Source: Sinanaerobacter sp. ZZT-01 (GTDB lineage: Bacteria > Bacillota > Clostridia > Peptostreptococcales > Anaerovoracaceae). Taken from it: 64,000 bases of DNA. A program made the translations under genes and the position numbers. Every line of letters starts with the position of its first letter. The stretch's first letter is position 1. Under the pieces are notes generated by a model that did no database searches, was not told the origin of the DNA, and was given only the letters and a program-made list of their open reading frames with translations. Positions 1-7,566 of the stretch are shown one piece after another. The stretch lies in NCBI RefSeq assembly GCF_035621135.1, contig NZ_CP141728.1, positions 682,001-746,000 of the forward strand. Reading direction: 5' to 3'.

Positions 1-19
1 ACAACGAGTCCATTTTACG

Positions 20-28
20 CATATAATA
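20..28 (+). promoter_or_regulatory. Possible mother-cell sigma (E/K) -10 element
   Basis: CATATAATA fits the CATANNNTA -10 consensus shared by SigE and SigK. It lies about 30 bases before the ATG of the small Cys-rich gene. A matching -35 (AC about 16 bases upstream) falls at the window edge and cannot be judged well. Confidence 0.3.
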
Positions 29-58
29 AATAGAGTCCGAGAGAGGAGGTTATGTTAT

Positions 59-187
59 ATGCCTATTATTCCGCTTCTTGTCGGGTATCTCGTTGGCAGT
101 CGCTGCGGTTCAAATTCTTGCAGATGCTGCACGAATTGCTGTAGCTATAATTGTGTTTGTCGATGCCGACGTTGTTACAGACGTTAA
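59..187 (+). CDS. Small Cys-rich protein (42 aa)
   Basis: A 42-residue ORF with a strong ribosome site (GAGAGGAGG, 8 bases before the ATG). It starts with a hydrophobic stretch (PIIPLLVGYLVG), followed by a tail holding ten Cys (residues 16-39) among Arg, Asn and Ser, and ends in RCYRR. I do not recognise a named family. Its place directly before the cotJ genes, behind a possible mother-cell promoter and before a terminator, suggests a small spore-coat or coat-crosslinking protein. That role is inference. Confidence 0.6.
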   Translation: MPIIPLLVGYLVGSRCGSNSCRCCTNCCSYNCVCRCRRCYRR

Positions 188-319
188 CTAAAAATAATAA
201 AGATAAATCAGATGAACTTGATATAAATTACAACAAATGAAAAATAAAACAATAAATACAAATGTTTAATTATATGATAATAGTTTAAAAACAACCTGCA
301 AATACCTGTTTTTACCAGG

Positions 320-365
320 AAAAGCTGCCTATCCAATAAGGATATGACAGCTTTTCTGTTTTTAT
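320..365 (+). terminator. Rho-independent terminator
   Basis: Outer stem AAAAGCTG/CAGCTTTT (320-327 with 348-355) and inner stem TATCC/GGATA (330-334 with 340-344), followed by a T-rich tail. It closes the Cys-rich gene and separates it from cotJA. Confidence 0.75.
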
Positions 366-367
366 GC

Positions 368-394
368 ACCATTTTTTTTAGAAAGCATAGAATA
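368..394 (+). promoter_or_regulatory. SigK/SigE-like promoter of the cotJ operon
   Basis: AC at 368-369 and CATAGAATA at 386-394, with 16 bases between, match the SigK pattern AC-N16-CATANNNTA. The -10 also suits SigE, which drives cotJ in Bacillus subtilis. An inverted repeat GACTG/CAGTC (403-407, 412-416) lies in the leader before the start codon. Confidence 0.45.
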
Positions 395-445
395 ATTTTG
401 AAGACTGGAAACAGTCAACTTCTATCATAGAAAGGAGCTTTTATC

Positions 446-673
446 GTGGATGATTTTGCACTAAAGTTTGGTGAAATTACACTAGACCACAATTTTCCCA
501 ATCCGGTTTTTAAAACCGTTAATGGAAATTTACCTTTAGATCAATTACCTTTAGCAATGGCCTATGTTCCTATGCAGATGTGGAATGGAACTTATGAGGG
601 GATGCGTGCTCTCGAAAGAGGAACTATTTTCCCTGATTTAGATTTACCGTTCAGTGGAATAGGAGTGAAATAG
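446..673 (+). CDS. cotJA: Spore coat protein CotJA
   Basis: A 75-residue protein with the CotJA pattern: short, Pro-rich and ending the conserved part with YVPMQMW...YEGMRALERGTIFPDLDLPF. The start is GTG (RBS AAAGGAGC, 431-438); no better ATG is present. CotJA is an inner spore-coat component made in the mother cell and is needed to assemble CotJC. It is the first gene of a cotJA-cotJB-cotJC operon, with 7 bases to cotJB. Confidence 0.9.
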   Translation: MDDFALKFGEITLDHNFPNPVFKTVNGNLPLDQLPLAMAYVPMQMWNGTYEGMRALERGTIFPDLDLPFSGIGVK

Positions 674-680
674 GATAGTT

Positions 681-929
681 ATGACAGAACAACAAAATTT
701 AATGAGACGGTTACAAATTCAAGATTTTGTAATAACCGATATTAACCTGTATTTAGATACCCATCCTACCGATCAGGCAGCACTGGAATATTACAAAAAA
801 TATCGCGATTTAAGAAGTCAAACAGCGACAGCATATATTAAACAATTTGGCCCGATTACTCCAGAAGATGTTTACGGAAACACTTGGACGTGGGTAGAAT
901 CACCTTGGCCATGGGAAGGATGTGTATAA
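681..929 (+). CDS. cotJB: Spore coat protein CotJB
   Basis: An 82-residue protein with CotJB features: LMRRLQIQDFVITDINLYLDTHPTDQAALEYY and a C-terminal WTWVESPWPWEG. It is the second gene of the cotJ operon, and its stop codon (927-929) is 4 bases before the ATG of cotJC. CotJB is a small coat protein of unknown biochemistry that goes with CotJA and CotJC. Confidence 0.9.
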   Translation: MTEQQNLMRRLQIQDFVITDINLYLDTHPTDQAALEYYKKYRDLRSQTATAYIKQFGPITPEDVYGNTWTWVESPWPWEGCV

Positions 930-933
930 GAGT

Positions 934-1161
934 ATGTGGACATATGAAAGAATGCTGCAATATCCGGTTAATATAACCAAACCAGACGCACGCTCAGCTA
1001 AAATTATTTTAACCCAATACGGCGGACCCGATGGCGAACTCGGCGCTTCTATGCGCTATCTTTCACAGCGATATACCATGCCGTATCGACAAGTCGCTGG
1101 TATATTAAATGATATCGGTACAGAAGAATCAGCACATCAATGGTGTACATATTCGATATGA
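934..1161 (+). pseudogene. cotJC: cotJC 5' part, interrupted by element 1 (manganese-catalase-like spore coat protein)
   Basis: Starting at ATG 934 (MWTYERMLQYPVN), this matches the N-terminus of CotJC, a manganese-catalase-family coat protein. A GTG at 922 is possible but sits too close to the AAGGA. The native frame runs to ...NDIGTEE at the core GAAGAAT (1123-1129). It then enters element DNA and reads SAHQWCTYSI before a TGA at 1159. The break falls in the codons of the E-E-x-x-H metal-ligand motif. The next native codons (LAHLEMV) resume at 47918. The coding part is unbroken apart from the insertion, so the gene may be rebuilt by excision rather than dead. Confidence 0.92.
1123..1146 (+). 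other. attL: attL of element 1
   Basis: The core GAAGAAT (1123-1129) also occurs at 47911-47917. The element-side arm reads CAGCACATCAATGGTGT (1130-1146). Its distal part mirrors the opposite arm ACACCATCGATGC at 47895-47907. Host sequence to the left is cotJC. Confidence 0.85.
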
Positions 1162-1199
1162 TAAAATTCCTTCATTTATATATATCATTTAATTTTTTA

Positions 1200-1853
1200 T
1201 TATATTAATTCTAATGTATCTAAATAAAAAAGCTCACATTCATATAAAAATATTCTTTTTAAATTATGTAAAAATATCGTTGGTGTGCTGGGATCTCCGA
1301 TAGGACGAATAAATCCACCCGGAAAAAGCATCATTTCTTGTTCATCTATTCTGCTTTCTATCAAAGTAGCATAGATACCAACTGTATTTCGAGGAACTCT
1401 AATTCGAAGTATATGTGAAGCTTTAAATTTCCATTCAGAACTAGAAAGCAGTGCATTTTTTACTAAAGACGTACTTAAAAACCCTTCCTCGCAGGTAGGA
1501 ATCCCATTATTGAAATCAGATATCATCTTGCTAATAAAATAATCTGGAACGATTCGATACACAATTATATCTTCAGGAATACGTGGTGCATCAAGAAGTA
1601 AATAAATTAAAAAGTCTATTAGTGCAGAAATTTTTAGAGATTTTTTTTGTTCAGTCCCTCTTAGATAAGCATTCACATTTCTATGAACATATCCTAAATA
1701 ATACTGAATAGGCGCTGTCATATGAGATGTAGTTTTTCTACCTAATAGGCCCATTATATCTGTATTGTTTAAATAATGACTAGACCATTCTTTATAAATT
1801 TTTTCGCCCCAATCAGAAGCTTCTTCTATTGTTAAAAATTCTTTATACTTCAT
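1200..1853 (-). CDS. ADP-ribosyltransferase of the R-S-E toxin class
   Basis: A 217-residue protein with the three signatures of arginine-type mono-ADP-ribosyltransferases of the C3/VIP2/iota group. These are an Arg in VYRIV (R100), the STS motif in FLSTSL (127-129) and the catalytic E-x-E in DEQEMM (E171/E173, the ADP-ribosylating-turn glutamates). No signal peptide is visible, so it may act in the producing cell or be delivered by another route. The ATG at 1853 has GGGAG 5 bases upstream. It is the leftmost gene of element 1, reading towards attL, a typical cargo position. The protein substrate cannot be told from sequence; antiphage, toxin or host-modifying roles are all possible. Confidence 0.8.
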   Translation of the reverse strand: MKYKEFLTIEEASDWGEKIYKEWSSHYLNNTDIMGLLGRKTTSHMTAPIQYYLGYVHRNVNAYLRGTEQKKSLKISALIDFLIYLLLDAPRIPEDIIVYRIVPDYFISKMISDFNNGIPTCEEGFLSTSLVKNALLSSSEWKFKASHILRIRVPRNTVGIYATLIESRIDEQEMMLFPGGFIRPIGDPSTPTIFLHNLKRIFLYECELFYLDTLELI

Positions 1854-1889
1854 AAAAACTCCCATGAATACATTTTAAATACTTACCCC

Positions 1890-2465
1890 TTATTCCCCCA
1901 GCTTCTTATGGAGCGGAACTCTTCCCTGCTTTTTAGCAGCTTCTTTAAATGGAACCAGCTCTTTTTCAATCAGTGCATCTAAGTCCTTTGTCAGTAAAAA
2001 TCTCTGATATTCCCCATCTACCTTTTCCCATGCAGCAATTAAGCGATTCTTTTCCAGGGAATAGATAAAAGTTTCATCGCATTCCACACGGATCAGCTGC
2101 GGATCTCCGTGAATATCATAATCCACTACCGGATCCGTATAGCTATAAGGAATTTTACCGATTCGCTCATCATAAATGATAATGCTCTCCTCAAACCCAG
2201 CATTTTCATCTTCCTCCGTATCAAGTAAACCATTTTCTATTTCTTCCGCGGTCATCACCCAAAGTCCTATATTTTTAGCAGCATTAATACGCAGATGCAT
2301 CTCAGTTTCCGCAGAATCACAATCTAAATATTCTTCCCCACAAATTACGGCAGCCATTTCCTTAAAGGAATCTACCTCATACATATTCCTATCCAAAGTT
2401 GCTATCAAGAAGTTACCTTCTTTCTCTTTTATTTCTTTCTGCCCATCAAATACTAATTGAATCAT
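1890..2465 (-). CDS. Hypothetical acidic protein (191 aa)
   Basis: I do not recognise the family. It is an acidic, soluble-looking protein without membrane segments, with a good RBS (GGAGGATTT before the ATG). It follows the small XRE gene at 2474 by 8 bases, so the two are probably cotranscribed from the promoter near 2705-2734. The pair could be a regulatory or toxin-antitoxin-like unit, but nothing in the sequence proves that. Confidence 0.65.
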   Translation of the reverse strand: MIQLVFDGQKEIKEKEGNFLIATLDRNMYEVDSFKEMAAVICGEEYLDCDSAETEMHLRINAAKNIGLWVMTAEEIENGLLDTEEDENAGFEESIIIYDERIGKIPYSYTDPVVDYDIHGDPQLIRVECDETFIYSLEKNRLIAAWEKVDGEYQRFLLTKDLDALIEKELVPFKEAAKKQGRVPLHKKLGE

Positions 2466-2473
2466 AAATCCTC

Positions 2474-2680
2474 CTATATCCGTTTCCCATCTTTTAATAT
2501 AAAATTAATTTCTAATTGCGCTCCTAATATTTCCGCAATTTTTCGAAGTTCTTGCTCTGAGAAATTATCTCTTTTAAATTTATTGTATAAATTCTGCGGC
2601 GTTGTAGATTGAGCTTTTGCTAAATCTGCAACCGATAACTTATTTTTTATAAGCAATATTTTGATTTTTTCTGCCATCAT
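2474..2680 (-). CDS. Small XRE-family helix-turn-helix regulator
   Basis: A 68-residue protein with one HTH: IKILLIKNKLSVADLAKAQSTTPQNLYNKFKRDNFSEQELRKIAEILG, the compact cro/CI layout. ATG is doubled at the start, behind GAGGTGA. It is the first gene of a two-gene unit with the 191-aa protein and has its own consensus-like promoter. Confidence 0.8.
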   Translation of the reverse strand: MMAEKIKILLIKNKLSVADLAKAQSTTPQNLYNKFKRDNFSEQELRKIAEILGAQLEINFILKDGKRI

Positions 2681-2705
2681 CTATAATCACCTCTTCTAAC
2701 GTAGA

Positions 2706-2734
2706 ATATAACACGATTTAATTTTATTTGTCAA
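2706..2734 (-). promoter_or_regulatory. Promoter of the XRE/191-aa unit
   Basis: On the minus strand, TTGACA (2729-2734) and TTATAT (2706-2711) are separated by 17 bases, in front of the XRE gene at 2680. Confidence 0.55.
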
Positions 2735-2763
2735 CTATTTAGTTACATTTATCTATTTTATAG

Positions 2764-4137
2764 TTATCTATTAAACCATTCGTTTCGAACAAGTACCGAT
2801 AATAGATGCTCTTTATCCTGTTTCCTGGAACAAACCGTATCCAATACATTCATGATCGCCTGATCAGATTGCCCGCTGTTTTGCTCATATTGATTAATAA
2901 TCTCTCCACGTTTTCGATCTTCAGCTGTTACTTCAAAATTTTCACTTAATTGTATTCTTGAACGTTCCGCGGAGTTGATGAGTCCAGCAGCATACTTTAT
3001 ATTTGCTTGAATGATACCAGGGTTTAAAGTACCGTTAAAGGCTCGAAATTCAATTGTTTTTTTTGCTCTAAAAGGGCGAATGTTAACACTCTGATATCTT
3101 CCCCTAGAAATCTGATCCATAACATTTTGAAATATATGTGTTTCCCCTCCTTGTGGCATTCGTGTAGTTATTCCGTCTCGGTTCTGCTCTCTGGAAGAAG
3201 GTGCATAGCCGCCTCCACGAAATCTTCCCTGCTCGCCTCCGGAAAGTTTGAAATACACTTCTTCAAATCCAGCTGCCATTTTAAAAAAGCGTCTCCAACG
3301 CTGTCTTTTTCCATCTAATGTATGTTCTGCACCGATATGAACATGTCCTCCGGTTTTATAATTAACCTGCGCACCGTGTCGTTTTGCAACCTCACAAATT
3401 GTTTCAATCTGTTTCCATGTTTCCGGTGTGTCTTGCAATATTGGGGATATGATTTCTCCACCAAATCTTCCACTCGTAACGGAACCATCTCTTTCCACTT
3501 TCCACTTTCCGGGATTACTTTGAGAATGATATCGCTGCATTCGACGGCTGCTGCAAATTCCACGCTGATATAACTCTGCTGCAATTGGATTACTATCACC
3601 ATTTATAAATTCCAATTCCACACCAAAAGTAACGTCAGATCCATTTAACACATTTTCTCTATAATACGGAATTGGCTCTCTTGCCAAACGTTCCATATCC
3701 TGTCGAAATTGCTCCGGATTATCATTGTAAAAGAAAGCATCGTCTTGATGCTGTTGTTGGCAAATATTTATTTCTGATTGCTGTTCATGAGCCATATATT
3801 CCCCAATAACTTGATTGGGTGAAATAGCTTCATTTTGAAGATTTCCTGTCACTATGCCCTGGCTTACTTGCCCCTGCGCAATTTCTACAGCTTCTATGTG
3901 TCGGCATCTTGTATGGCGATGCTGATGATCCGGACAAGTGCAGCTACCGCTATCTATATCAACATGATAAGTATTTCCGCTTCCGGATCTGACGTTCGTA
4001 CCGGAACCAAGGAAGGATACGTGTACGTTTTCTAATCCACGAGTTCGACTTTCCATGGTTACATCAACTTCCAAACCATCCAATCGGTTTTCCATTCGAT
4101 CTCCCATTATAAGTCGTAGTTTCTGAACGATTTCCAA
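2764..4137 (-). CDS. SWIM zinc finger-amidoligase fusion protein
   Basis: A 457-residue protein. An N-terminal SWIM zinc finger (CTCPDHQHRHTRCRH, about residues 80-95) is followed by a linker and an amidoligase domain of the glutamine-synthetase-like fold. Visible motifs are VTFGVELEF near residue 170, GGHVHIGA, and TIEFRAFNGTLN near 370. Amidoligases form peptide or isopeptide bonds with ATP; the SWIM domain may bind DNA or protein. The apparent start is TTG, 5 bases after the stop of the upstream DUF4417-like gene, so translation is probably coupled. The substrate is unknown; peptide tagging or small-molecule ligation are candidates. Confidence 0.8.
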   Translation of the reverse strand: MEIVQKLRLIMGDRMENRLDGLEVDVTMESRTRGLENVHVSFLGSGTNVRSGSGNTYHVDIDSGSCTCPDHQHRHTRCRHIEAVEIAQGQVSQGIVTGNLQNEAISPNQVIGEYMAHEQQSEINICQQQHQDDAFFYNDNPEQFRQDMERLAREPIPYYRENVLNGSDVTFGVELEFINGDSNPIAAELYQRGICSSRRMQRYHSQSNPGKWKVERDGSVTSGRFGGEIISPILQDTPETWKQIETICEVAKRHGAQVNYKTGGHVHIGAEHTLDGKRQRWRRFFKMAAGFEEVYFKLSGGEQGRFRGGGYAPSSREQNRDGITTRMPQGGETHIFQNVMDQISRGRYQSVNIRPFRAKKTIEFRAFNGTLNPGIIQANIKYAAGLINSAERSRIQLSENFEVTAEDRKRGEIINQYEQNSGQSDQAIMNVLDTVCSRKQDKEHLLSVLVRNEWFNR

Positions 4138-4142
4138 TGCTG

Positions 4143-5168
4143 TTATTTCTCGACTTTGGCATAATTAGATCCCCCTAAATTCATTGTTTCATACTCTTGT
4201 GTGTAAAAATCTATATTTCGTTTCAATATCTGATTTTTTGTCAATTCTCCGGCACTTTCAGTCGGTTTTTCCGATAAAATTCCGCGTCGGCTTTGAATAT
4301 AAGCCGTTTGATTTAATACGGAGATCCTATTTTTACTTTTCCCCGCAGTTCGTAGCATCTGAAGACGGTCCGGAGATACCAAGCCGGCGATGATGATTTC
4401 CACGTCATCATCTAATTGACTGACTAAATAGGCAAATCCCATTAAATAATGCCTCCATGTATTTGAAGCTTTTGATTGTGTGCTGACTGTTTGAAAGCTA
4501 AAAGCAATCGTTTTAATATGATTCTTCCGAATCTCTCGAATCCACTGATCTAAATCAATGCGGTTGTACCAAGATATATCTGGGACGGCCGGAAGTCCCT
4601 CTTCCAGCATTTCGTTGTAAACAATACTGCTGCGTTTGATATTGTACAAATGATCCATTCTAGGAGCATCTTCATAAACAGAAAAATTGGGCGCAATTAC
4701 TGCAGCCCAAGAAAACTCCAATAACTGTTTATATAATTCTTTTCGATTATCCCATAATCCTTCTATCGTTCGATCCTTAATGTAAAATTGCAGCACTGCT
4801 TTTGGATCGTTACTAAGATTTAAGGTCTCTTGTATTCCTTTCTTTCGATATACTCTTGCAACGTTTTCACCGTTACTGGTAAGAAAATTACCTCCATGAA
4901 CACCGATAATTTCACCTAAATCCATTGGCTCAGTCAAATGATCCGGAAGCACGGGTATGTTCAAGGGTAAACCCTTTGCGTTATTTTTTGATAAAGATAA
5001 TTCGCCACCTCCAATGCTGTGGAGCAAAGCATAAGAAGCTCCTCTTCTTGGACATAATGAAAAGCATCGATGGCAATCTCTAGCGCAAAAAGCCATTTCG
5101 CAAAAAGAGCATCCTTGGCATTGAAGTTGTAAAACACAACGCTTACAATCACGCTCACATAGACTCAT
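4143..5168 (-). CDS. DUF4417-like protein with Cys-rich N-terminus
   Basis: A 341-residue protein. The first ~45 residues contain twelve Cys in C-x2-C and C-x3-C spacings (CERDCKRCVLQLQCQGCSFC...), a likely metal-binding region. Residues ~150-260 resemble DUF4417 (APNFSVYEDAPRMDHLYNIKRSS followed by PAVPDISW), a domain common in phages and integrative elements. RBS AGGAGCAAGTT precedes the ATG. It is directly upstream of the SWIM-amidoligase gene and downstream of a 64-aa gene. The function is unknown; the pairing suggests it supplies the substrate, a partner or a regulator for the amidoligase. Confidence 0.65.
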   Translation of the reverse strand: MSLCERDCKRCVLQLQCQGCSFCEMAFCARDCHRCFSLCPRRGASYALLHSIGGGELSLSKNNAKGLPLNIPVLPDHLTEPMDLGEIIGVHGGNFLTSNGENVARVYRKKGIQETLNLSNDPKAVLQFYIKDRTIEGLWDNRKELYKQLLEFSWAAVIAPNFSVYEDAPRMDHLYNIKRSSIVYNEMLEEGLPAVPDISWYNRIDLDQWIREIRKNHIKTIAFSFQTVSTQSKASNTWRHYLMGFAYLVSQLDDDVEIIIAGLVSPDRLQMLRTAGKSKNRISVLNQTAYIQSRRGILSEKPTESAGELTKNQILKRNIDFYTQEYETMNLGGSNYAKVEK

Positions 5169-5182
5169 AACTTGCTCCTATT

Positions 5183-5377
5183 CTAAATCTTATAAATATT
5201 AAATTCCTTTTCCAAATTGCTTATAATTTCATTCACTTGCTTTTGATGCACTAAGGATAAGGGCATCCCACGCATGATTTTTAATTGCCGTTGTAAAATT
5301 CGAGCATTTCTTGTTAATTCTAATAATGCAATCTGTTCTATATTTTTTTCTTTTTTCATTTCTGCACTTCGACTCAT
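5183..5377 (-). CDS. Small basic protein (64 aa)
   Basis: A 64-residue, Lys/Arg-rich, mostly helical protein that I do not recognise. It is the first gene of the operon that continues with the DUF4417-like and amidoligase genes, with 14 bases to the next start. Its size and charge would suit a regulator or a peptide substrate of the amidoligase; both are guesses. Confidence 0.55.
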   Translation of the reverse strand: MSRSAEMKKEKNIEQIALLELTRNARILQRQLKIMRGMPLSLVHQKQVNEIISNLEKEFNIYKI

Positions 5378-5631
5378 ACTACAAATACCTTTCTAGCCTT
5401 CTATTCTTGCTTGTGACGTTTGTTTTTTGTTTTAATGTAATTTCCTATTGCTTCTAAAAAACAAACTCTTAAAACCGATTTTAATAATTCCAATAAAAAA
5501 ATCATTCCCTCCTTCCGTCCGTCGGTTCTCCCTATAGACTGAATGATGAATGACTATTATTAAAGTATCTTAGTATAATAACGTAATACTTAAGATATAT
5601 ATACTGTTTCTAGTAAGACTGTTTCTATTAG

Positions 5632-5757
5632 TGTCCTCGTTTTAGGGACATCGAAAATTAGGACATCTCAAATTTCAACGTTTCTCCCGATGTCCTTAAA
5701 ACTGGGACATCGGTTTTTTTAAGGTTTTTCTCGATGTCCTTAAAATGAGGACATCGG
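5632..5757. repeat. Phased GGACATC inverted repeats, possible iterons or operators
   Basis: The 392-base gap between the replication gene and the amidoligase operon holds four copies of GGACATC (5646-5652, 5661-5667, 5705-5711, 5749-5755). The last two are each paired with an upstream GATGTCC: CCGATGTCC/GGACATCGG at 5687-5695 and 5705-5713, and CGATGTCC/GGACATCG at 5732-5739 and 5749-5756. The half-sites at 5661, 5705 and 5749 are exactly 44 bases apart, about four helical turns. A T7 run follows the middle hairpin. The array abuts the 3' end of the initiator gene, so an origin or an operator of the leftward operon are the best guesses. Confidence 0.7.
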
Positions 5758-5769
5758 GGAAAATACATG

Positions 5770-6822
5770 TTAAATGCATCCTTCCAACCCATTTTTCTTA
5801 ACAAAAAGTTCTCTTTTAGTTTTTAATTCACTATGGGTTGTTTTTAGTTTTTTATGAGTTACTTCATTCCCTGATAAAATTGCTTTTGACATTTCCTTTG
5901 AGAGAGAAATCAATTGATTATCCATTTCTTTTAAAGCCGGGTATGTATTATATAATTCCTGGACTTGTTTTTTATGTTTAGTAGCCGCTTCTTTTTCCCT
6001 TTCTTCCTCTTGTTTTTTCTTCTCAATTAAATTCTCTGCTTCCCGTTTTTTATTATTGATATCAAAGATACTATTCGCGATGCACGTTTGTAGGTACGCT
6101 TTTTTGTTTACAAAGCCTTTTTTGTTAGCGGAAACATTATGTGTCACCAATCGAATATGATCCGGTGTGAGGCGATTTAAAAGCTCCTGAATGGCATCCT
6201 TTTTCTTAACTGCACCAGCGATAGTAATTTGTTCGCTGCTGTCCATATCTTCTATAGCCATAAATATTTCTTCAATTAGATTGGAATGTTGTGTGTCTGA
6301 TTTTTTTAAACGATCAATCTCCAAACGTTCTCTGAGTTCCTGCACACTAGACTTTCCCTTTACTTTTAAGTGTGCAATATTGTTTTTTCTAGGTTTTACG
6401 TAAGAAGATTCCTTCTGTTCTCGACTGCTCTTTTGAGTCAATGTAGGGTTAGACTCTTTTAAAGTAGATTCTTGCTGCTCTTCTTGCACCTGTGGATCCG
6501 GAAGTGAAACAATGGTATATATATTTTTTCCAAAAATATTGCCCTTTTCTTTTAAGCGTTCCACTCTTATATAGTCCATATCAATTAAATATTTTAAATG
6601 TTTATAATAACGAGTTTTTGACATTTGCAATTCATCCAGCATGATATCTCTGCTCGGAAACGCCTGATTTCCATTTCCGGCAAAAGAAGCCAAGTAACAA
6701 TAAATACTTTTTGCTTCTAATGTCAATCTCTTATCTCTCATTATAATTTTGGGACTTAGTCCATAGCCCTGGGCCATAATTCCTTCTACCCGCAGAACGT
6801 TTACAATTTCCTTTTCTTTCAT
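5770..6822 (-). CDS. Replication initiator-like protein with N-terminal winged helix
   Basis: A ~350-residue protein. Residues ~15-110 form a helix-turn-helix domain of the HTH_36/RepA-N type (LTLEAKSIYCYLASFAGNGNQAFPSRDIMLDELQMSKTRYYKHLKYL). The remainder is charged and coiled-coil-rich, with a conserved-looking C-terminal helix pair. The ATG at 6822 is chosen because AAAGGAG lies 7-8 bases upstream. The GGACATC array sits right after it, as expected for an initiator next to its origin. It may drive autonomous replication of the excised circle and stabilise it with ParAB. A purely regulatory role is possible. Confidence 0.65.
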   Translation of the reverse strand: MKEKEIVNVLRVEGIMAQGYGLSPKIIMRDKRLTLEAKSIYCYLASFAGNGNQAFPSRDIMLDELQMSKTRYYKHLKYLIDMDYIRVERLKEKGNIFGKNIYTIVSLPDPQVQEEQQESTLKESNPTLTQKSSREQKESSYVKPRKNNIAHLKVKGKSSVQELRERLEIDRLKKSDTQHSNLIEEIFMAIEDMDSSEQITIAGAVKKKDAIQELLNRLTPDHIRLVTHNVSANKKGFVNKKAYLQTCIANSIFDINNKKREAENLIEKKKQEEEREKEAATKHKKQVQELYNTYPALKEMDNQLISLSKEMSKAILSGNEVTHKKLKTTHSELKTKRELFVKKNGLEGCI

Positions 6823-6840
6823 GGATGGGCTCCTTTCAAA

Positions 6841-6891
6841 AAACAAAAACAAAACCCCACATATTTTTATTAAAACTTGTTGAGGTTTTGT
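6841..6891 (-). terminator. Putative weak terminator after tadV
   Basis: On the minus strand ACAAAACC (6884-6891) pairs with GGTTTTGT (6849-6856) over a long AT-rich loop, followed by a T-rich run. It overlaps the leader of the replication gene, so it may act as an attenuator. Confidence 0.4.
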
Positions 6892-6924
6892 TCCTAATAA
6901 AGTAGAAAAAGTATTCTTCTCCTT

Positions 6925-7347
6925 TTAAACTATATAGTTAAAGCATATAAGATAACTATAAGATATAAATATAGGTACCGCAAACGGTACCGTTTTTGTT
7001 TTGTGAATGACGCAATATACTATGGATAAAATACACGAAACCAGCATTAATTTTATAAATCCTGCTAATCCCAAAAGCCATCCCATAGCTATTAGTAATT
7101 TGTAATCACCTCCTCCCAAACCGTTAGAATTAAAAATATAAAGTCCAAACAATAAGATTGCTGGCAAGATAATGCCAGCAATCCGATCTCCCAATGCTAT
7201 ATTGTTTGTATTAAGGATACAACACTGCAATACCCCTAATATTATGAGCAAAATAGGCACACTATTAGGAATGATCCTTTTTCTAAAATCCCAATATGCA
7301 CCATATACCAAAATAAAAAAAGGAATGAGTGTCAAGATAACATTCAT
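6925..7347 (-). CDS. tadV: Prepilin peptidase, TadV/CpaA type
   Basis: A 140-residue integral membrane protein with five to six hydrophobic segments. It has the two aspartates of A24 peptidases: D in YWDFRKRIIPN (about residue 21) and D in GGGDYKL (about 81). It cleaves the leader of Flp-type prepilins at the cytoplasmic face. The cytoplasmic methylase domain of larger PilD enzymes is absent, as usual for TadV. RBS GAGGGAG precedes the ATG. It is the last gene of the leftward Tad locus. Confidence 0.85.
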   Translation of the reverse strand: MNVILTLIPFFILVYGAYWDFRKRIIPNSVPILLIILGVLQCCILNTNNIALGDRIAGIILPAILLFGLYIFNSNGLGGGDYKLLIAMGWLLGLAGFIKLMLVSCILSIVYCVIHKTKTVPFAVPIFISYSYLICFNYIV

Positions 7348-7556
7348 AAAGTTTCTCCCTCTAACCTGCGTTTTCTTTTCTCTAACTTCTTAGAATCTTT
7401 TCCAGATTCTAAGTGAAGCCAAAGTTCCCCTTTTACATTTTTTAGTCGCTCTAGCTCATCTAAGTAATATCGTTCTTCTTGATCTTGTAATTTACGATAT
7501 AGGGCATACTCACCCTTTTCCGGCCAAACTTCATATTTACATACATAATTTGCCAT
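7344..7556 (-). CDS. Small charged protein in the Tad locus (70 aa)
   Basis: A 70-residue, strongly charged, helical protein that I do not recognise (start ATG with GGAGAG upstream). It overlaps the tadV start by 4 bases, indicating coupled translation. A role in pilus assembly is only implied by position. Confidence 0.6.
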   Translation of the reverse strand: MANYVCKYEVWPEKGEYALYRKLQDQEERYYLDELERLKNVKGELWLHLESGKDSKKLEKRKRRLEGETL

Positions 7557-7566
7557 CACATCTCTC

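Noticed and set aside
3127-4035. Several plus-strand ORFs opposite the amidoligase gene
   Set aside because: They lack ribosome sites and are mirror frames of a well-supported gene.
5687-5720. Middle GGACATC hairpin plus T7 as a plain plus-strand terminator
   Set aside because: No plus-strand gene ends there, and the same half-site recurs at 44-base steps, which favours a binding array. A terminator role is not excluded.
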